From positions 124,001 to 188,000 of the forward strand of contig CASDVE010000001.1 in NCBI GenBank assembly GCA_949284175.1: a stretch of DNA of 64,000 bases, in the 5' to 3' direction. The stretch comes from an uncultured Eubacteriales bacterium. GTDB lineage: Bacteria; Bacillota; Clostridia; Lachnospirales; Lachnospiraceae. Made by a program: the position numbers and the translations under genes. Each line of letters starts with the position of its first letter. The first letter of the stretch is position 1. The notes beneath the pieces are model-generated. The model made no database searches, was not told the DNA's origin, and was given only the letters and a program-made list of their open reading frames with translations. Of this stretch, positions 51,893-59,053 are shown piece by piece.

Positions 51893-52080
51893 TCTATTTC
51901 TCTACTCCAACATTCCTTACATCTTCCCTCGTAAAGACTTCCATTTCCTTCACAATAAAACTCATCTTGGTATCCAAAATTAGGTGGACAAACTAATTGT
52001 AATATCACATCTAACATCTCTTCTTTTCGTTCACTTGTTCCATCAAACAATTCTTGTATAAACTTTTCTCTATAAGTCAT
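51889..52080 (-). CDS. Small cysteine-rich protein (63 aa)
   Basis: MTYREKFIQELFDGTSERKE, VCPPNFGYQDEFYCEGNGSL, RCKECWSREIE. Belongs with 34909-35223 and 36487-36654 by the MTY/MNC start, CP-x-x-(F/Y)GY and C-x-x-CW-x-RE pattern. Coupled to the macro-domain gene upstream through an ATGA overlap. Function unknown. Confidence 0.65.
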   Translation of the reverse strand: MTYREKFIQELFDGTSERKEEMLDVILQLVCPPNFGYQDEFYCEGNGSLYEGRCKECWSREIE

Positions 52081-52661
52081 CCTCTATCCCATCTCCATAA
52101 TTCTACATTACAACCTTGAAAAACTTCTTTAATCATTGGAAATACTTCATGCTCCCAATCAGCACCACCTCGACAACAACCAATTTTATATGGCATTGCG
52201 ATTGATGCATTATATAAATTATTTTTTAATTCTGTCATGTCTCTAACTTTTATAAAACAATTTTTCAACGCTCCTAAATCAATATACATCTTTCCATCAT
52301 ACCCATAATTTGCTTGTGCAAATAAATTGGCTATATATTGTTCCGAATCAACATAACCAATAAGTTCTTGGCGGAAACCACCATCAAATCGATAAAGATA
52401 CCGTTCTTGTTTTTTCACAGGACTAAAATATACAACACCAAGCAAATCATCTAGTTTTAATTTAAAATATCCACCTGTAAATCTTTCAACAACTTTGCGG
52501 TATGCTTCAACATATCCTTTATACTCCTCATAAACATGTGGAAATTTTTCTCTCACTTGCTGCGCCACTCCAGTATTCATTTCACCTTGACAATTGACTT
52601 GATGGCAAATAATTTTGGCATTTGTAGTGAATAAATCACCATCTATAATTTTTATTGGCAT
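52077..52661 (-). CDS. Macro domain protein (Poa1/ADP-ribose-1''-phosphatase-like)
   Basis: 194-residue macro domain, a fold that binds ADP-ribose. It starts IKIIDGDLFTTNAKIICHQV with NCQGEMNTGVAQQVREKFPH, and ends IAMPYKIGCCRGGADWEHEV, close to the Poa1/TARG1 type. Poa1 removes the 1''-phosphate from ADP-ribose-1''-phosphate; others hydrolyse ADP-ribosyl links. First gene of the transcript that also encodes NadE and KptA, whose product is an ADP-ribose cyclic phosphate. ATG after AAAGGAG. The exact reaction is not certain. Confidence 0.82.
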   Translation of the reverse strand: MPIKIIDGDLFTTNAKIICHQVNCQGEMNTGVAQQVREKFPHVYEEYKGYVEAYRKVVERFTGGYFKLKLDDLLGVVYFSPVKKQERYLYRFDGGFRQELIGYVDSEQYIANLFAQANYGYDGKMYIDLGALKNCFIKVRDMTELKNNLYNASIAMPYKIGCCRGGADWEHEVFPMIKEVFQGCNVELWRWDRG

Positions 52662-52758
52662 AAAATTCTCCTTTTATTAATTCTTATTTATGTTGTACAT
52701 ATTCTTCAGTTAAAAATTTCATTAATTTTTTGTAATATTTTCTTAATATTTTTTGACT

Positions 52759-52811
52759 ATTATATAATTTCAAACAAATTTATTGACAATTTTCTTTTTT
52801 TGTTTTATTAT
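52759..52811. promoter_or_regulatory. Divergent overlapping promoters
   Basis: Rightward: TTGACA (52783-52788), 17-bp spacer, TATTAT (52806-52811), leading to the only rightward gene of the element. Leftward: TTGTCA (52784-52789) with TATATA/TATAAT at about 52759-52766, leading to the macro-kptA-nadE transcript. The two -35 boxes overlap on opposite strands, so they may exclude each other. Confidence 0.6.
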
Positions 52812-52856
52812 TTTAGTCGTAACTTTATAACAATGATTGTATAATAGGAGATATCT

Positions 52857-53171
52857 ATGGGCAGAAAAGAAAAATTTCCTGAATCTAAAAGCAGAAAAGC
52901 TTTAGATGCTATTTGTCAAACAGTAGGGATTGATTGTGTAGCAGATGCTTTTAGTGAATATTGCTGTAAGGAAACAGTACAAAGAGCAGCAAAATTAGGT
53001 CATGTTGAAAATGAAAGAGACTATTATAAAAATATGTCACAACAATTAGAAAATGAAAAACGACAGCTTCTAGTACAGAAAACAATACTAGAAATGCAAG
53101 TTGAATCCCTAAGCGAAGAGAATAAAAAACAATCACTTTTTGGTCGTACTGAAAAACAAAACAAAAATTAA
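52857..53171 (+). CDS. Small rightward phage protein with coiled-coil tail (104 aa)
   Basis: The only gene on the plus strand within the element. GRKEKFPESKSRKALDAICQ, VGIDCVADAFSEYCCKETVQ, then a coiled coil (YKNMSQQLENEKRQLLVQKT). Has its own strong promoter and terminator between the two main leftward transcripts. A small regulator is plausible from position and basic N-terminus, but no helix-turn-helix can be claimed. Confidence 0.75.
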   Translation: MGRKEKFPESKSRKALDAICQTVGIDCVADAFSEYCCKETVQRAAKLGHVENERDYYKNMSQQLENEKRQLLVQKTILEMQVESLSEENKKQSLFGRTEKQNKN

Positions 53172-53176
53172 TCTCA

Positions 53177-53207
53177 TCAGCCAAGAAATAACTCTTGGCT
53201 GATTTTC
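53177..53207. terminator. Terminator between convergent transcripts
   Basis: Stem TCAGCCAAGA / TCTTGGCTGA with a 6-base loop, then TTTTCATTT. It ends the rightward 104-aa gene and may also stop the leftward NAMPT transcript. Confidence 0.8.
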
Positions 53208-53242
53208 ATTTCAATATCTTCTACTTCCTATCTCTCTACCAA

Positions 53243-54970
53243 TTAAAACTTCCCATTCCACAAAGTTTCTCTTACCTCATCAAATGCTACTTCTTTCACC
53301 ATCTTGCCGTCTTTGAATACGGTTTTTAACTCATTCTTGTCAAACAACTTATGATCCCATTCTTGAGATTCACCTCGGTAAAATTCATCCTTGTACTCTA
53401 ACTCTCCATTTAAACCTCTTCTTACCTGAATCATTCCTTTTGGCGACTTTTTAAATCCAGACTCTTTTGGGTTTTTAAAGATGAAATACTTCTCTGATTT
53501 TAATTTGTTCTCTTGTTCACATTCGCAATATGTAGCTTTAATAGCAACAGAGAACGTATCTCTTGTCAGCGGTTTTAACATTCCATCTTCTTCTACGCAG
53601 TGGAAAGAGAATGAACCAACTCCAAGCTTTGCATTTTCCGCTGCAAATCCTTGTTCCTCTAGCAATCTATAAATCTCTTTTGCTCTCTTTAAAGTGATAG
53701 AATCTCCATAAATAGCCCTTATATGAGGATCTAAGACTTTATATCCCTTAGAGTTGATGGTACCACCAAAGGTTTCCCATAGCATTTGAACTGTTCCTTT
53801 GTTTTTGGTTGTAAGTGAATACTCTTCAACGTTAAACTCTGTCCATTCGAGTGCAAATCCATAATCGCTTTCTTTGAATTTATAACTTCCTGTTGCTTTA
53901 TAATACTTACCTTTATATTCAAAGAATATTTCCTTTTTATCGTTATTGATCATGTGTTTTTTAATAAGTTTAATAGCCTTTTCTAATGTTTCCAAAGAGC
54001 TCCAATCTTTACATAATTTATGCCAATCACCACAAATGACATCAACCGGATCACCGCTGTCTCCTCGTACTAGCAATGTACCATTATGTGCCATAATCTC
54101 ATCTTTTAGTGAAGGTAACACATTTTCAAGCACGTTATCATAATCATAGGAGTCACATACTACTGAAAAACTCTGATTATGATAAATCTCTGCCAGCAAT
54201 CTCTTTAAAAATGTTCTCTCATCGCCATCAATCGCAGCATTACTACACATTACTGAATGTTCTGTTGAAATAGCTGATGTACCTGCTTTATCCAGATTAT
54301 ACATTTTCTTAATATACGGAATTGCTGGAATAGTAGCTGTTGATGTAAAAGAACATAACCATGCTGATGATGTTTTAATTGCTTCTTGAACACAACTCAT
54401 TCCTCTAAATCCAAAATCACTCATGGCCTTTCTTCTGTCCACACTCTCATCAACCGTTTTGTCATACCACTCATTAACAATTTCTCGGTACATATAAGCG
54501 ATTGTGGCATCAACACATGGCTTCCAAATCTCACTTGATAATAAAGATTCTACCCATTGTACAAGCCAATAAAATTTTGGATGAGTATTTGTAATTTCAA
54601 GACAAGGAACTTTCATCGGAACTCTTGTTCCTTCTGGTAATGCTCTAACTTGAATTGGCAAATATCCCAAATCGTATAACTCCATAAATTGCTCAAGAGC
54701 ATGTACATCTTCGCCAAGTATATGATCTAAAACAACCTTTGCTTCCTTTTCTACCTCTTCTCTAGGAAGATTAAAAAAGTTATTATTGAAATAATCAATA
54801 AGATATGTTTTACAAAAGCCTTGTAGACCAAAGAATACCATTTTATCTTCTTCTAATCTTGAACTTCTTGGAGTCATATATGATGCTAGAAAGTTTACTT
54901 TTGGATTATATTGTTTTGGATGTACAAATTTATACCCATCTGCTAATAGACAAGCTAATACTTCGCTCAT
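53243..54970 (-). CDS. NAMPT-family protein, candidate nicotinamide ADP-ribosyl transferase (Namat)
   Basis: 575 residues, longer than the roughly 490 of typical NAMPT. Family motifs: LLADGYKFVHPKQYNP near residue 8, MSDFGFRGMSCVQEAIKTSS near 183, STEHSVMC near 233, LLVRGDSGDPVDVICGDW near 302, IYGDSITLKRAKEIYRLL near 415. NAMPT joins nicotinamide to PRPP. In phage NARP1, a NAMPT-like enzyme (Namat) instead joins nicotinamide to ADP-ribose pyrophosphate, giving NAD+ directly. A PRPP-synthetase-like gene lies just upstream, as in NARP1. Family is clear; which sugar phosphate it uses is inferred. Confidence 0.88.
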   Translation of the reverse strand: MSEVLACLLADGYKFVHPKQYNPKVNFLASYMTPRSSRLEEDKMVFFGLQGFCKTYLIDYFNNNFFNLPREEVEKEAKVVLDHILGEDVHALEQFMELYDLGYLPIQVRALPEGTRVPMKVPCLEITNTHPKFYWLVQWVESLLSSEIWKPCVDATIAYMYREIVNEWYDKTVDESVDRRKAMSDFGFRGMSCVQEAIKTSSAWLCSFTSTATIPAIPYIKKMYNLDKAGTSAISTEHSVMCSNAAIDGDERTFLKRLLAEIYHNQSFSVVCDSYDYDNVLENVLPSLKDEIMAHNGTLLVRGDSGDPVDVICGDWHKLCKDWSSLETLEKAIKLIKKHMINNDKKEIFFEYKGKYYKATGSYKFKESDYGFALEWTEFNVEEYSLTTKNKGTVQMLWETFGGTINSKGYKVLDPHIRAIYGDSITLKRAKEIYRLLEEQGFAAENAKLGVGSFSFHCVEEDGMLKPLTRDTFSVAIKATYCECEQENKLKSEKYFIFKNPKESGFKKSPKGMIQVRRGLNGELEYKDEFYRGESQEWDHKLFDKNELKTVFKDGKMVKEVAFDEVRETLWNGKF

Positions 54971-54974
54971 TGTC

Positions 54975-55103
54975 TCACTTCTCCTTTTTGTTTTTGCCTT
55001 TTTTAATTTCCTCTTTTAATTCTTTTATCTGTAAGCCTAAATAAATTGATAATAAAATAATAGCTATACATGATAATGCTGTGTTTAATAGTTCTATATT
55101 CAT
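54975..55103 (-). CDS. Small single-helix membrane protein (42 aa)
   Basis: MNIELLNTALSCIAIILLSI, YLGLQIKELKEEIKKGKN: one transmembrane helix then a charged tail. Preceded by GGAG and lying between the two candidate NARP1 genes. Function unknown; may be a passenger or membrane tether. Confidence 0.55.
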   Translation of the reverse strand: MNIELLNTALSCIAIILLSIYLGLQIKELKEEIKKGKNKKEK

Positions 55104-55133
55104 TGTTTTTCTCCTAAAAAATCTATGTATTGT

Positions 55134-55937
55134 TTAAAACTTATGCACAACCTCTACCCAAGGATCATTTCCTCTATAAATAGAGTTTGTTGTAAACACT
55201 CTCTTAATCAATCTACTCTTGTACAATTCTCCTTCTAAAATGGAATTTTCACAATGTGATACAAATAAGTACACATCATTTGCACCTAACTCTTTTAATT
55301 TCTTAGCAGAGTGTAGAAATGTTCTACCATATGAGGAGATATCATCCATAATTAATACATCTCTTCCTTTGACTAGGTCTTTATTCCCAACTACTTCTAA
55401 ATCAAGGATCTTACCTGTTTTCCAATCTCTATTTTTATAACCGCACAGAGAAGGCATTTTATAATCATATCTTTTTCTAGCACCTTCATCGGGATAGAAT
55501 AAGATAAAATCATTATTTAATCGCTCTTTTACTTTGTTAAATACGATTTCATGAACTGTACACAACCCAAACACTTCATCATCTATCAATAGTTTTATAG
55601 CTTGTGAGTGAGGATCAAACACAAAGATTCGATCAAAATTCATATCATCTAATAACTCACAAAACTTTTTTAATGTAAACGACTCATTAAAACGATCTTT
55701 TACTCTATCCATACGAGCATTAGGAAAGTATGGTACATTTAAAAAAATTTCATACGGATTATATTTATTAATTAAATCAACTAAATTTATTAGTTGGAAT
55801 ATTTCTTCGTCTCCATCATATAACCATTTAATCTCATTTGTACGACCACTGAAGACCATTCTATCTTTTAACTCAATTTTACTTGTCCCATCAGGGAACT
55901 TAATAATATTAACTTCTTCTCCATTTAATCTAAACAT
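55134..55937 (-). CDS. PRPP-synthetase-like enzyme, candidate ADP-ribose pyrophosphate synthetase (Adps)
   Basis: 267 residues; start at 55937 after GGAG, the longer frame lacking a site. PRPP synthetase fold: EVNIIKFPDGTSKIELKD at the N-terminus, VPYFPNARMDRVKDRFNESF near 84, FVFDPHSQAI near 118, YPDEGARKRYDY near 155 and the pyrophosphate loop VLIMDDISSYGRTFLHSAKK near 200. True PRPP synthetases are about 315 residues. In NARP1 phages, Adps has this fold and pyrophosphorylates ADP-ribose. Substrate choice cannot be read here; ribose-5-phosphate is the alternative. Confidence 0.85.
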   Translation of the reverse strand: MFRLNGEEVNIIKFPDGTSKIELKDRMVFSGRTNEIKWLYDGDEEIFQLINLVDLINKYNPYEIFLNVPYFPNARMDRVKDRFNESFTLKKFCELLDDMNFDRIFVFDPHSQAIKLLIDDEVFGLCTVHEIVFNKVKERLNNDFILFYPDEGARKRYDYKMPSLCGYKNRDWKTGKILDLEVVGNKDLVKGRDVLIMDDISSYGRTFLHSAKKLKELGANDVYLFVSHCENSILEGELYKSRLIKRVFTTNSIYRGNDPWVEVVHKF

Positions 55938-55938
55938 T

Positions 55939-56553
55939 TTATTTCTCCAATTCATCCAAGTACTCATTAATAATCTCAATCTGACACATTTTCATTGCTT
56001 CTAATGCATTTTTATGACTTTCTGGAGTCACTCCTGCACAACATGAAGCATCTACAATGATTGGTACTTCTGGAAGAAATGATTTTAATATTAAAGCATT
56101 TGAGATTACACAAATATCTGTACAAAGACCAACTAATTGGATTTCACTTATATTTTCCTCTTCAAAGCGTTTGATACGACTTACAGAAGACACTAAATCA
56201 TATGAACCAAAAGTATCCTTTTCAAATACTCTATAACCATATTTTTGTGGTGTCTCATTATGTCCATGCGAAAGAACGCCACTTCTTTTATTTGTTTTAT
56301 ACTTTAATGCCCCAATTACTTCATTGCAAATTTTCCATCCATCTGTATTTTTAATACAATGTACCACTGGTAATTTCTTTCCTTCCTGAGTATCTAAATA
56401 GTTTACAAAGTGTGTGTCTTGGGTAAAAATGATTTCTCCATCCCAATTAACAATTTTTTCACACACTTTATGTACAATTGCTTGAGCTTTGGGTGTTCCA
56501 AGGCTGCCTGTAATAAAATCATTTTGTAGATCAATAATAACCAATACTTTCAT
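55939..56553 (-). CDS. pncA: Nicotinamidase / isochorismatase-type cysteine hydrolase
   Basis: 204 residues. Catalytic triad of the family: Asp in VLVIIDLQNDFITGSLG, Lys in VFEKDTFGSYDL near 111, Cys in LVGLCTDICVISNALIL near 147. The metal-binding pattern FTQDTHFVNYL (Asp/His) near 45 fits nicotinamidase. It converts nicotinamide to nicotinate for the deamidated NAD route ending in NadE, also encoded here. Other isochorismatase-family activities cannot be excluded. Ends one base before the Adps-like start. Confidence 0.82.
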   Translation of the reverse strand: MKVLVIIDLQNDFITGSLGTPKAQAIVHKVCEKIVNWDGEIIFTQDTHFVNYLDTQEGKKLPVVHCIKNTDGWKICNEVIGALKYKTNKRSGVLSHGHNETPQKYGYRVFEKDTFGSYDLVSSVSRIKRFEEENISEIQLVGLCTDICVISNALILKSFLPEVPIIVDASCCAGVTPESHKNALEAMKMCQIEIINEYLDELEK

Positions 56554-56562
56554 TGTTATATC

Positions 56563-56877
56563 CTACTCCTTGAAATCATCAATTAACTCATTCATCGCTT
56601 CTCTTACTTTTTTACTTCTGTACATTTTGTCTGCAAGAAGTGTAATCGCTTCTTTTACAATATCATCTTTTCTTTCTTCTATAATTTCATTAATTTTATT
56701 TTCAACAAGTTCTTTATATGGTTCTTCCTCTTTCCCAAACCTATTAAATCTTGTTTTTAACCAATCTCTTGTCTCTTGAGTAACTGTTCCAATTACTTGT
56801 TTTTCAGCATTTTTTTCAATCGATTTTCTAATTTCTTCTTCGTCAAAATCAATCGAAATTTGAATGATTCTTTGCAT
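56563..56877 (-). CDS. Hypothetical helical phage protein (104 aa)
   Basis: Highly charged, almost all helix: IDFDEEEIRKSIEKNAEKQV, WLKTRFNRFGKEEEPYKELV, AITLLADKMYRSKKVREAMN. Not recognised. Its start codon directly follows the stop of the 55-aa membrane protein (TAAATG). Confidence 0.65.
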   Translation of the reverse strand: MQRIIQISIDFDEEEIRKSIEKNAEKQVIGTVTQETRDWLKTRFNRFGKEEEPYKELVENKINEIIEERKDDIVKEAITLLADKMYRSKKVREAMNELIDDFKE

Positions 56878-57045
56878 TTAATATCTCCTCTTGTTCAACT
56901 CTTCGTTATATTCTTTTATTTTTTTATTTGTTTCTTCGTATAAAATACGGATTAGAAAAACACATCCAATTATGGCAATAACTGCTAATCCAATACAACA
57001 ACTTCCCAACAAAAATAAAAAACTTCCTAGTGCAAAACTTCCCAT
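56878..57045 (-). CDS. Small membrane protein (55 aa)
   Basis: MGSFALGSFLFLLGSCCIGL, then AVIAIIGCVFLIRILYEETN and a basic tail. One long or two short transmembrane helices, AAGGAG upstream. Located after the SPFH protein gene; might work with it, which is a guess. Confidence 0.6.
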   Translation of the reverse strand: MGSFALGSFLFLLGSCCIGLAVIAIIGCVFLIRILYEETNKKIKEYNEELNKRRY

Positions 57046-57057
57046 ATTTACTCCTTT

Positions 57058-57086
57058 AGAGGATTATGCTTTGCACACAATCCTCT
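57058..57086 (-). other. Hairpin after the SPFH gene
   Basis: Arms AGAGGATT / AATCCTCT with a 13-base loop, between the SPFH stop and the ribosome site of the next small gene. Without a T-run, it is more likely a processing or stability element than a terminator. Confidence 0.45.
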
Positions 57087-57105
57087 ATCTATATCTATCT
57101 AAAAA

Positions 57106-57999
57106 TTATTTTGTTACAATAGTATTAGCACCTTGAATTTCAATCCATCCATGTTTTAAACGTGCTTCCGCCTCTTTCATTTTAATTAATTCAGGTGTAA
57201 TTGATTTTGATAGTTTTTCGTTTGCTTTAGCTTCTGCCTCTGCTTTTTTGAGCTGAACTTCTGCCTCTGCTTCAGCTTTCTTCACTTTGATTTTTGCTTC
57301 ATTCTCAGCTTGTAGCAACTTTGTCTCAGCCTCCACTTTAATTGTTTCCTGTTCGGCTTTCGCTTTTTGTTTTTTCTGTAATGCTGCTACACGTTCATCA
57401 ATAGTTTTCTTCAAAGTTTTATCAGGATGTACTTCGATAATGGAAGCATCCATAACCTCAATTCCAAATTCTTTTTCAAATTCCTTATCTAAATATTCTG
57501 TAAGTCTTGTGTTGATCTCATTTCTATTCCCTGAATAGAGTTCCATTAAAGAATAATCTGTTGTAATTTCAGAGATTTTTGATTTAAGGACTGTTTTTAC
57601 TCTCTGTTCTACAATCTTATCTCCGTCCATTCCTTTGAATCTTTTATATGTATCAACAACTGTTTCTGGATTATAACGATAAGACATCTGAAAACTAATA
57701 GAAATATTAGCATCATCTGATGTTGCTACCTTAAAAGAGTCATCCTCTTTGCTTCCGTCTCTACTATCCTTACTTAAAATAAGCTGTTCATTGCCAACCG
57801 TAAATTCTTTCACATGCTCAAAAGGTGACACAAAATTATATCCTGGGTCTAAAACTTCATCTTTTACTCCGTTCTTCATGGTGTATACAACGCCTACATT
57901 TCCAGTATCGATCTTTTTTAAATGTGTTACTGTATATCCTCCACCTACTACTGCCAAAACTCCTACTGTTACAAATGCTAAAATTCCTTTGTTGTTCAT
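57106..57999 (-). CDS. SPFH/prohibitin-like membrane protein
   Basis: 297 residues. One N-terminal transmembrane helix (ILAFVTVGVLAVVGGGYTV), then an SPFH domain (GNVGVVYTMKNGVKDEVLDP, SFQMSYRYNPETVVDTYKRF, FEKEFGIEVMDASIIEVHPD). A long alanine/glutamate/lysine coiled coil follows (KVKKAEAEAEVQLKKAEAEA), as in prohibitins and flotillins, which form membrane rings. Phage versions are known but their role is unclear; membrane integrity or protease control are possible. Confidence 0.88.
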   Translation of the reverse strand: MNNKGILAFVTVGVLAVVGGGYTVTHLKKIDTGNVGVVYTMKNGVKDEVLDPGYNFVSPFEHVKEFTVGNEQLILSKDSRDGSKEDDSFKVATSDDANISISFQMSYRYNPETVVDTYKRFKGMDGDKIVEQRVKTVLKSKISEITTDYSLMELYSGNRNEINTRLTEYLDKEFEKEFGIEVMDASIIEVHPDKTLKKTIDERVAALQKKQKAKAEQETIKVEAETKLLQAENEAKIKVKKAEAEAEVQLKKAEAEAKANEKLSKSITPELIKMKEAEARLKHGWIEIQGANTIVTK

Positions 58000-58012
58000 T
58001 ATTTTTCTCCTT

Positions 58013-58162
58013 TTATTTTTGTTTTTCTTTCTCTTTTTCTGTTTCTAGTTCAAACTTCCTATTCTGTCTTTTGATAGATAGAAATACTTTACTGCCAATC
58101 CAAAGCAGGATAATGCCAAGCAGGAATAAAAAACCCACTGTAAATAAAAATATAAAAAACAT
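58013..58162 (-). CDS. Small single-helix membrane protein (49 aa)
   Basis: MFFIFLFTVGFLFLLGIILL, WIGSKVFLSIKRQNRKFELE and a lysine/glutamate tail. Ribosome site AAGGTGAG. Directly before the SPFH gene. Function unknown. Confidence 0.55.
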   Translation of the reverse strand: MFFIFLFTVGFLFLLGIILLWIGSKVFLSIKRQNRKFELETEKEKEKQK

Positions 58163-58173
58163 AAACTCACCTT

Positions 58174-58251
58174 CTAATCTTTCATAAGAACCTTTATTAC
58201 TATAAGCAGGAATATAATACCAATAAGCATTCTTAATTGTTCCATACTCAT
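58174..58251 (-). CDS. Possible 25-aa membrane peptide
   Basis: MSMEQLRMLIGIIFLLIVIK plus a short tail, one hydrophobic helix. Begins right after the kinase-like gene. Too short for confidence. Confidence 0.35.
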   Translation of the reverse strand: MSMEQLRMLIGIIFLLIVIKVLMKD

Positions 58252-58253
58252 TT

Positions 58254-58766
58254 TCACAAAATATCCCTTACAAAATTATTAGCTTTTTCTTGCAACTCTT
58301 CTAATGAACCGTCATTTCTAATTACAAACTCATAGCTATAATCTCTTACCTGTGCATCAGCCACATTGCTTAAAATAGGGTCTACACCTTCTCTTTCAAT
58401 TAGTAGTGTCACATTCTTTTTATCCATACCATCTAAGAATTTTGTACAATTTTTAATATCCTCAACCTCTCTGGCGCACACAAATAAAATTAGAGGTTTA
58501 TTTTTTCTTTTTTCTATAACTTTTATAGTTTCTTGAATATATTGATTACTCATATTAAATTTTTTATCTGCAAGTATTTTAAAGTCAGACAAGAGTTTTC
58601 TAAACTCTTCTGTTTTTTCACCATTCCAACCAAGGATTGACAATGCAGCTTTAGGCTTGTCTGCCAATGAAATTGTTTTAACCTTTCCTTTGCAAGCCTT
58701 TTTACACATTTCCATAAATGTGTCTTTTCCCGATGTTGCGGGTCCATTGATAAAAACTATTACCAT
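58254..58766 (-). CDS. P-loop deoxynucleotide kinase-like protein
   Basis: 170 residues. P-loop VIVFINGPATSGKDTFMEMC at the N-terminus. ADKPKAALSILGWNGEKTEE near 35, PLILFVCAREVEDIKN near 90 and VTLLIEREG near 118 fit phage (d)NMP kinases, which phosphorylate dNMPs from host DNA breakdown or de novo synthesis. The exact base preference is not evident. Overlaps the HPr-like gene by 7 bp. Confidence 0.72.
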   Translation of the reverse strand: MVIVFINGPATSGKDTFMEMCKKACKGKVKTISLADKPKAALSILGWNGEKTEEFRKLLSDFKILADKKFNMSNQYIQETIKVIEKRKNKPLILFVCAREVEDIKNCTKFLDGMDKKNVTLLIEREGVDPILSNVADAQVRDYSYEFVIRNDGSLEELQEKANNFVRDIL

Positions 58767-59002
58767 GATATTTTCACCTCGTATTTCTTGATTTTTTCAT
58801 ACAATTCTTTTTTTTCTTCCTCGTCACCCATAATATTTAAATGAATTGGTTGACTTAAATCTAATGAGAAAATTCCCAATATAGACTTTGCATCTATAAA
58901 TCTTTTATAATTCATGGGACAGACATCTACTATGCAATTGCTTAAAGACACTTTTCTATGAAAATCCTCAATTTGTTCTATAGTTCTTAGTATGACGTTC
59001 AT
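58760..59002 (-). CDS. HPr-like protein without the phosphorylated histidine
   Basis: 80 residues with the HPr fold pattern: IEDFHRKVSLSNCIVDV, YKRFIDAKSILGIFSLDLSQ, IHLNIMGDEEEKKELYEKIK. The DAKSI-(L/M)G-(I/L)-x-SLDLSQ part is the Ser-46 region of HPr. The usual His-15 context (H-x-RPA) is absent, so it cannot act as a normal PTS carrier. It might mimic HPr or Crh and touch CcpA or HPr kinase; that is speculation. Confidence 0.7.
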   Translation of the reverse strand: MNVILRTIEQIEDFHRKVSLSNCIVDVCPMNYKRFIDAKSILGIFSLDLSQPIHLNIMGDEEEKKELYEKIKKYEVKISW

Positions 59003-59029
59003 ATGTTTCTCCTTTATTTTAAGATTTTA

Positions 59030-59042
59030 TTTAGTATTATTG
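59030..59042. repeat. 13-mer TTTAGTATTATTG, recurring motif
   Basis: The same 13-mer occurs at 59030-59042, 59599-59611 and 59842-59854, with a one-base variant at 45663-45675. All lie at gene ends a short distance upstream of the next gene on the minus strand (reading CAATAATACTAAA). Role unknown; promoter, operator or mRNA processing site are possible. Confidence 0.5.
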
Positions 59043-59053
59043 TTTGGATTTTA

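Noticed and set aside
53243-54970. Plain annotation as nicotinate phosphoribosyltransferase (PncB)
   Set aside because: The N-terminal and PRPP-loop motifs follow the NAMPT branch and the length is greater than PncB.
58560-58747. 65-aa frame antisense-like within the dNMP kinase gene
   Set aside because: It is an alternative frame inside a well-supported kinase-like gene, without its own ribosome site.
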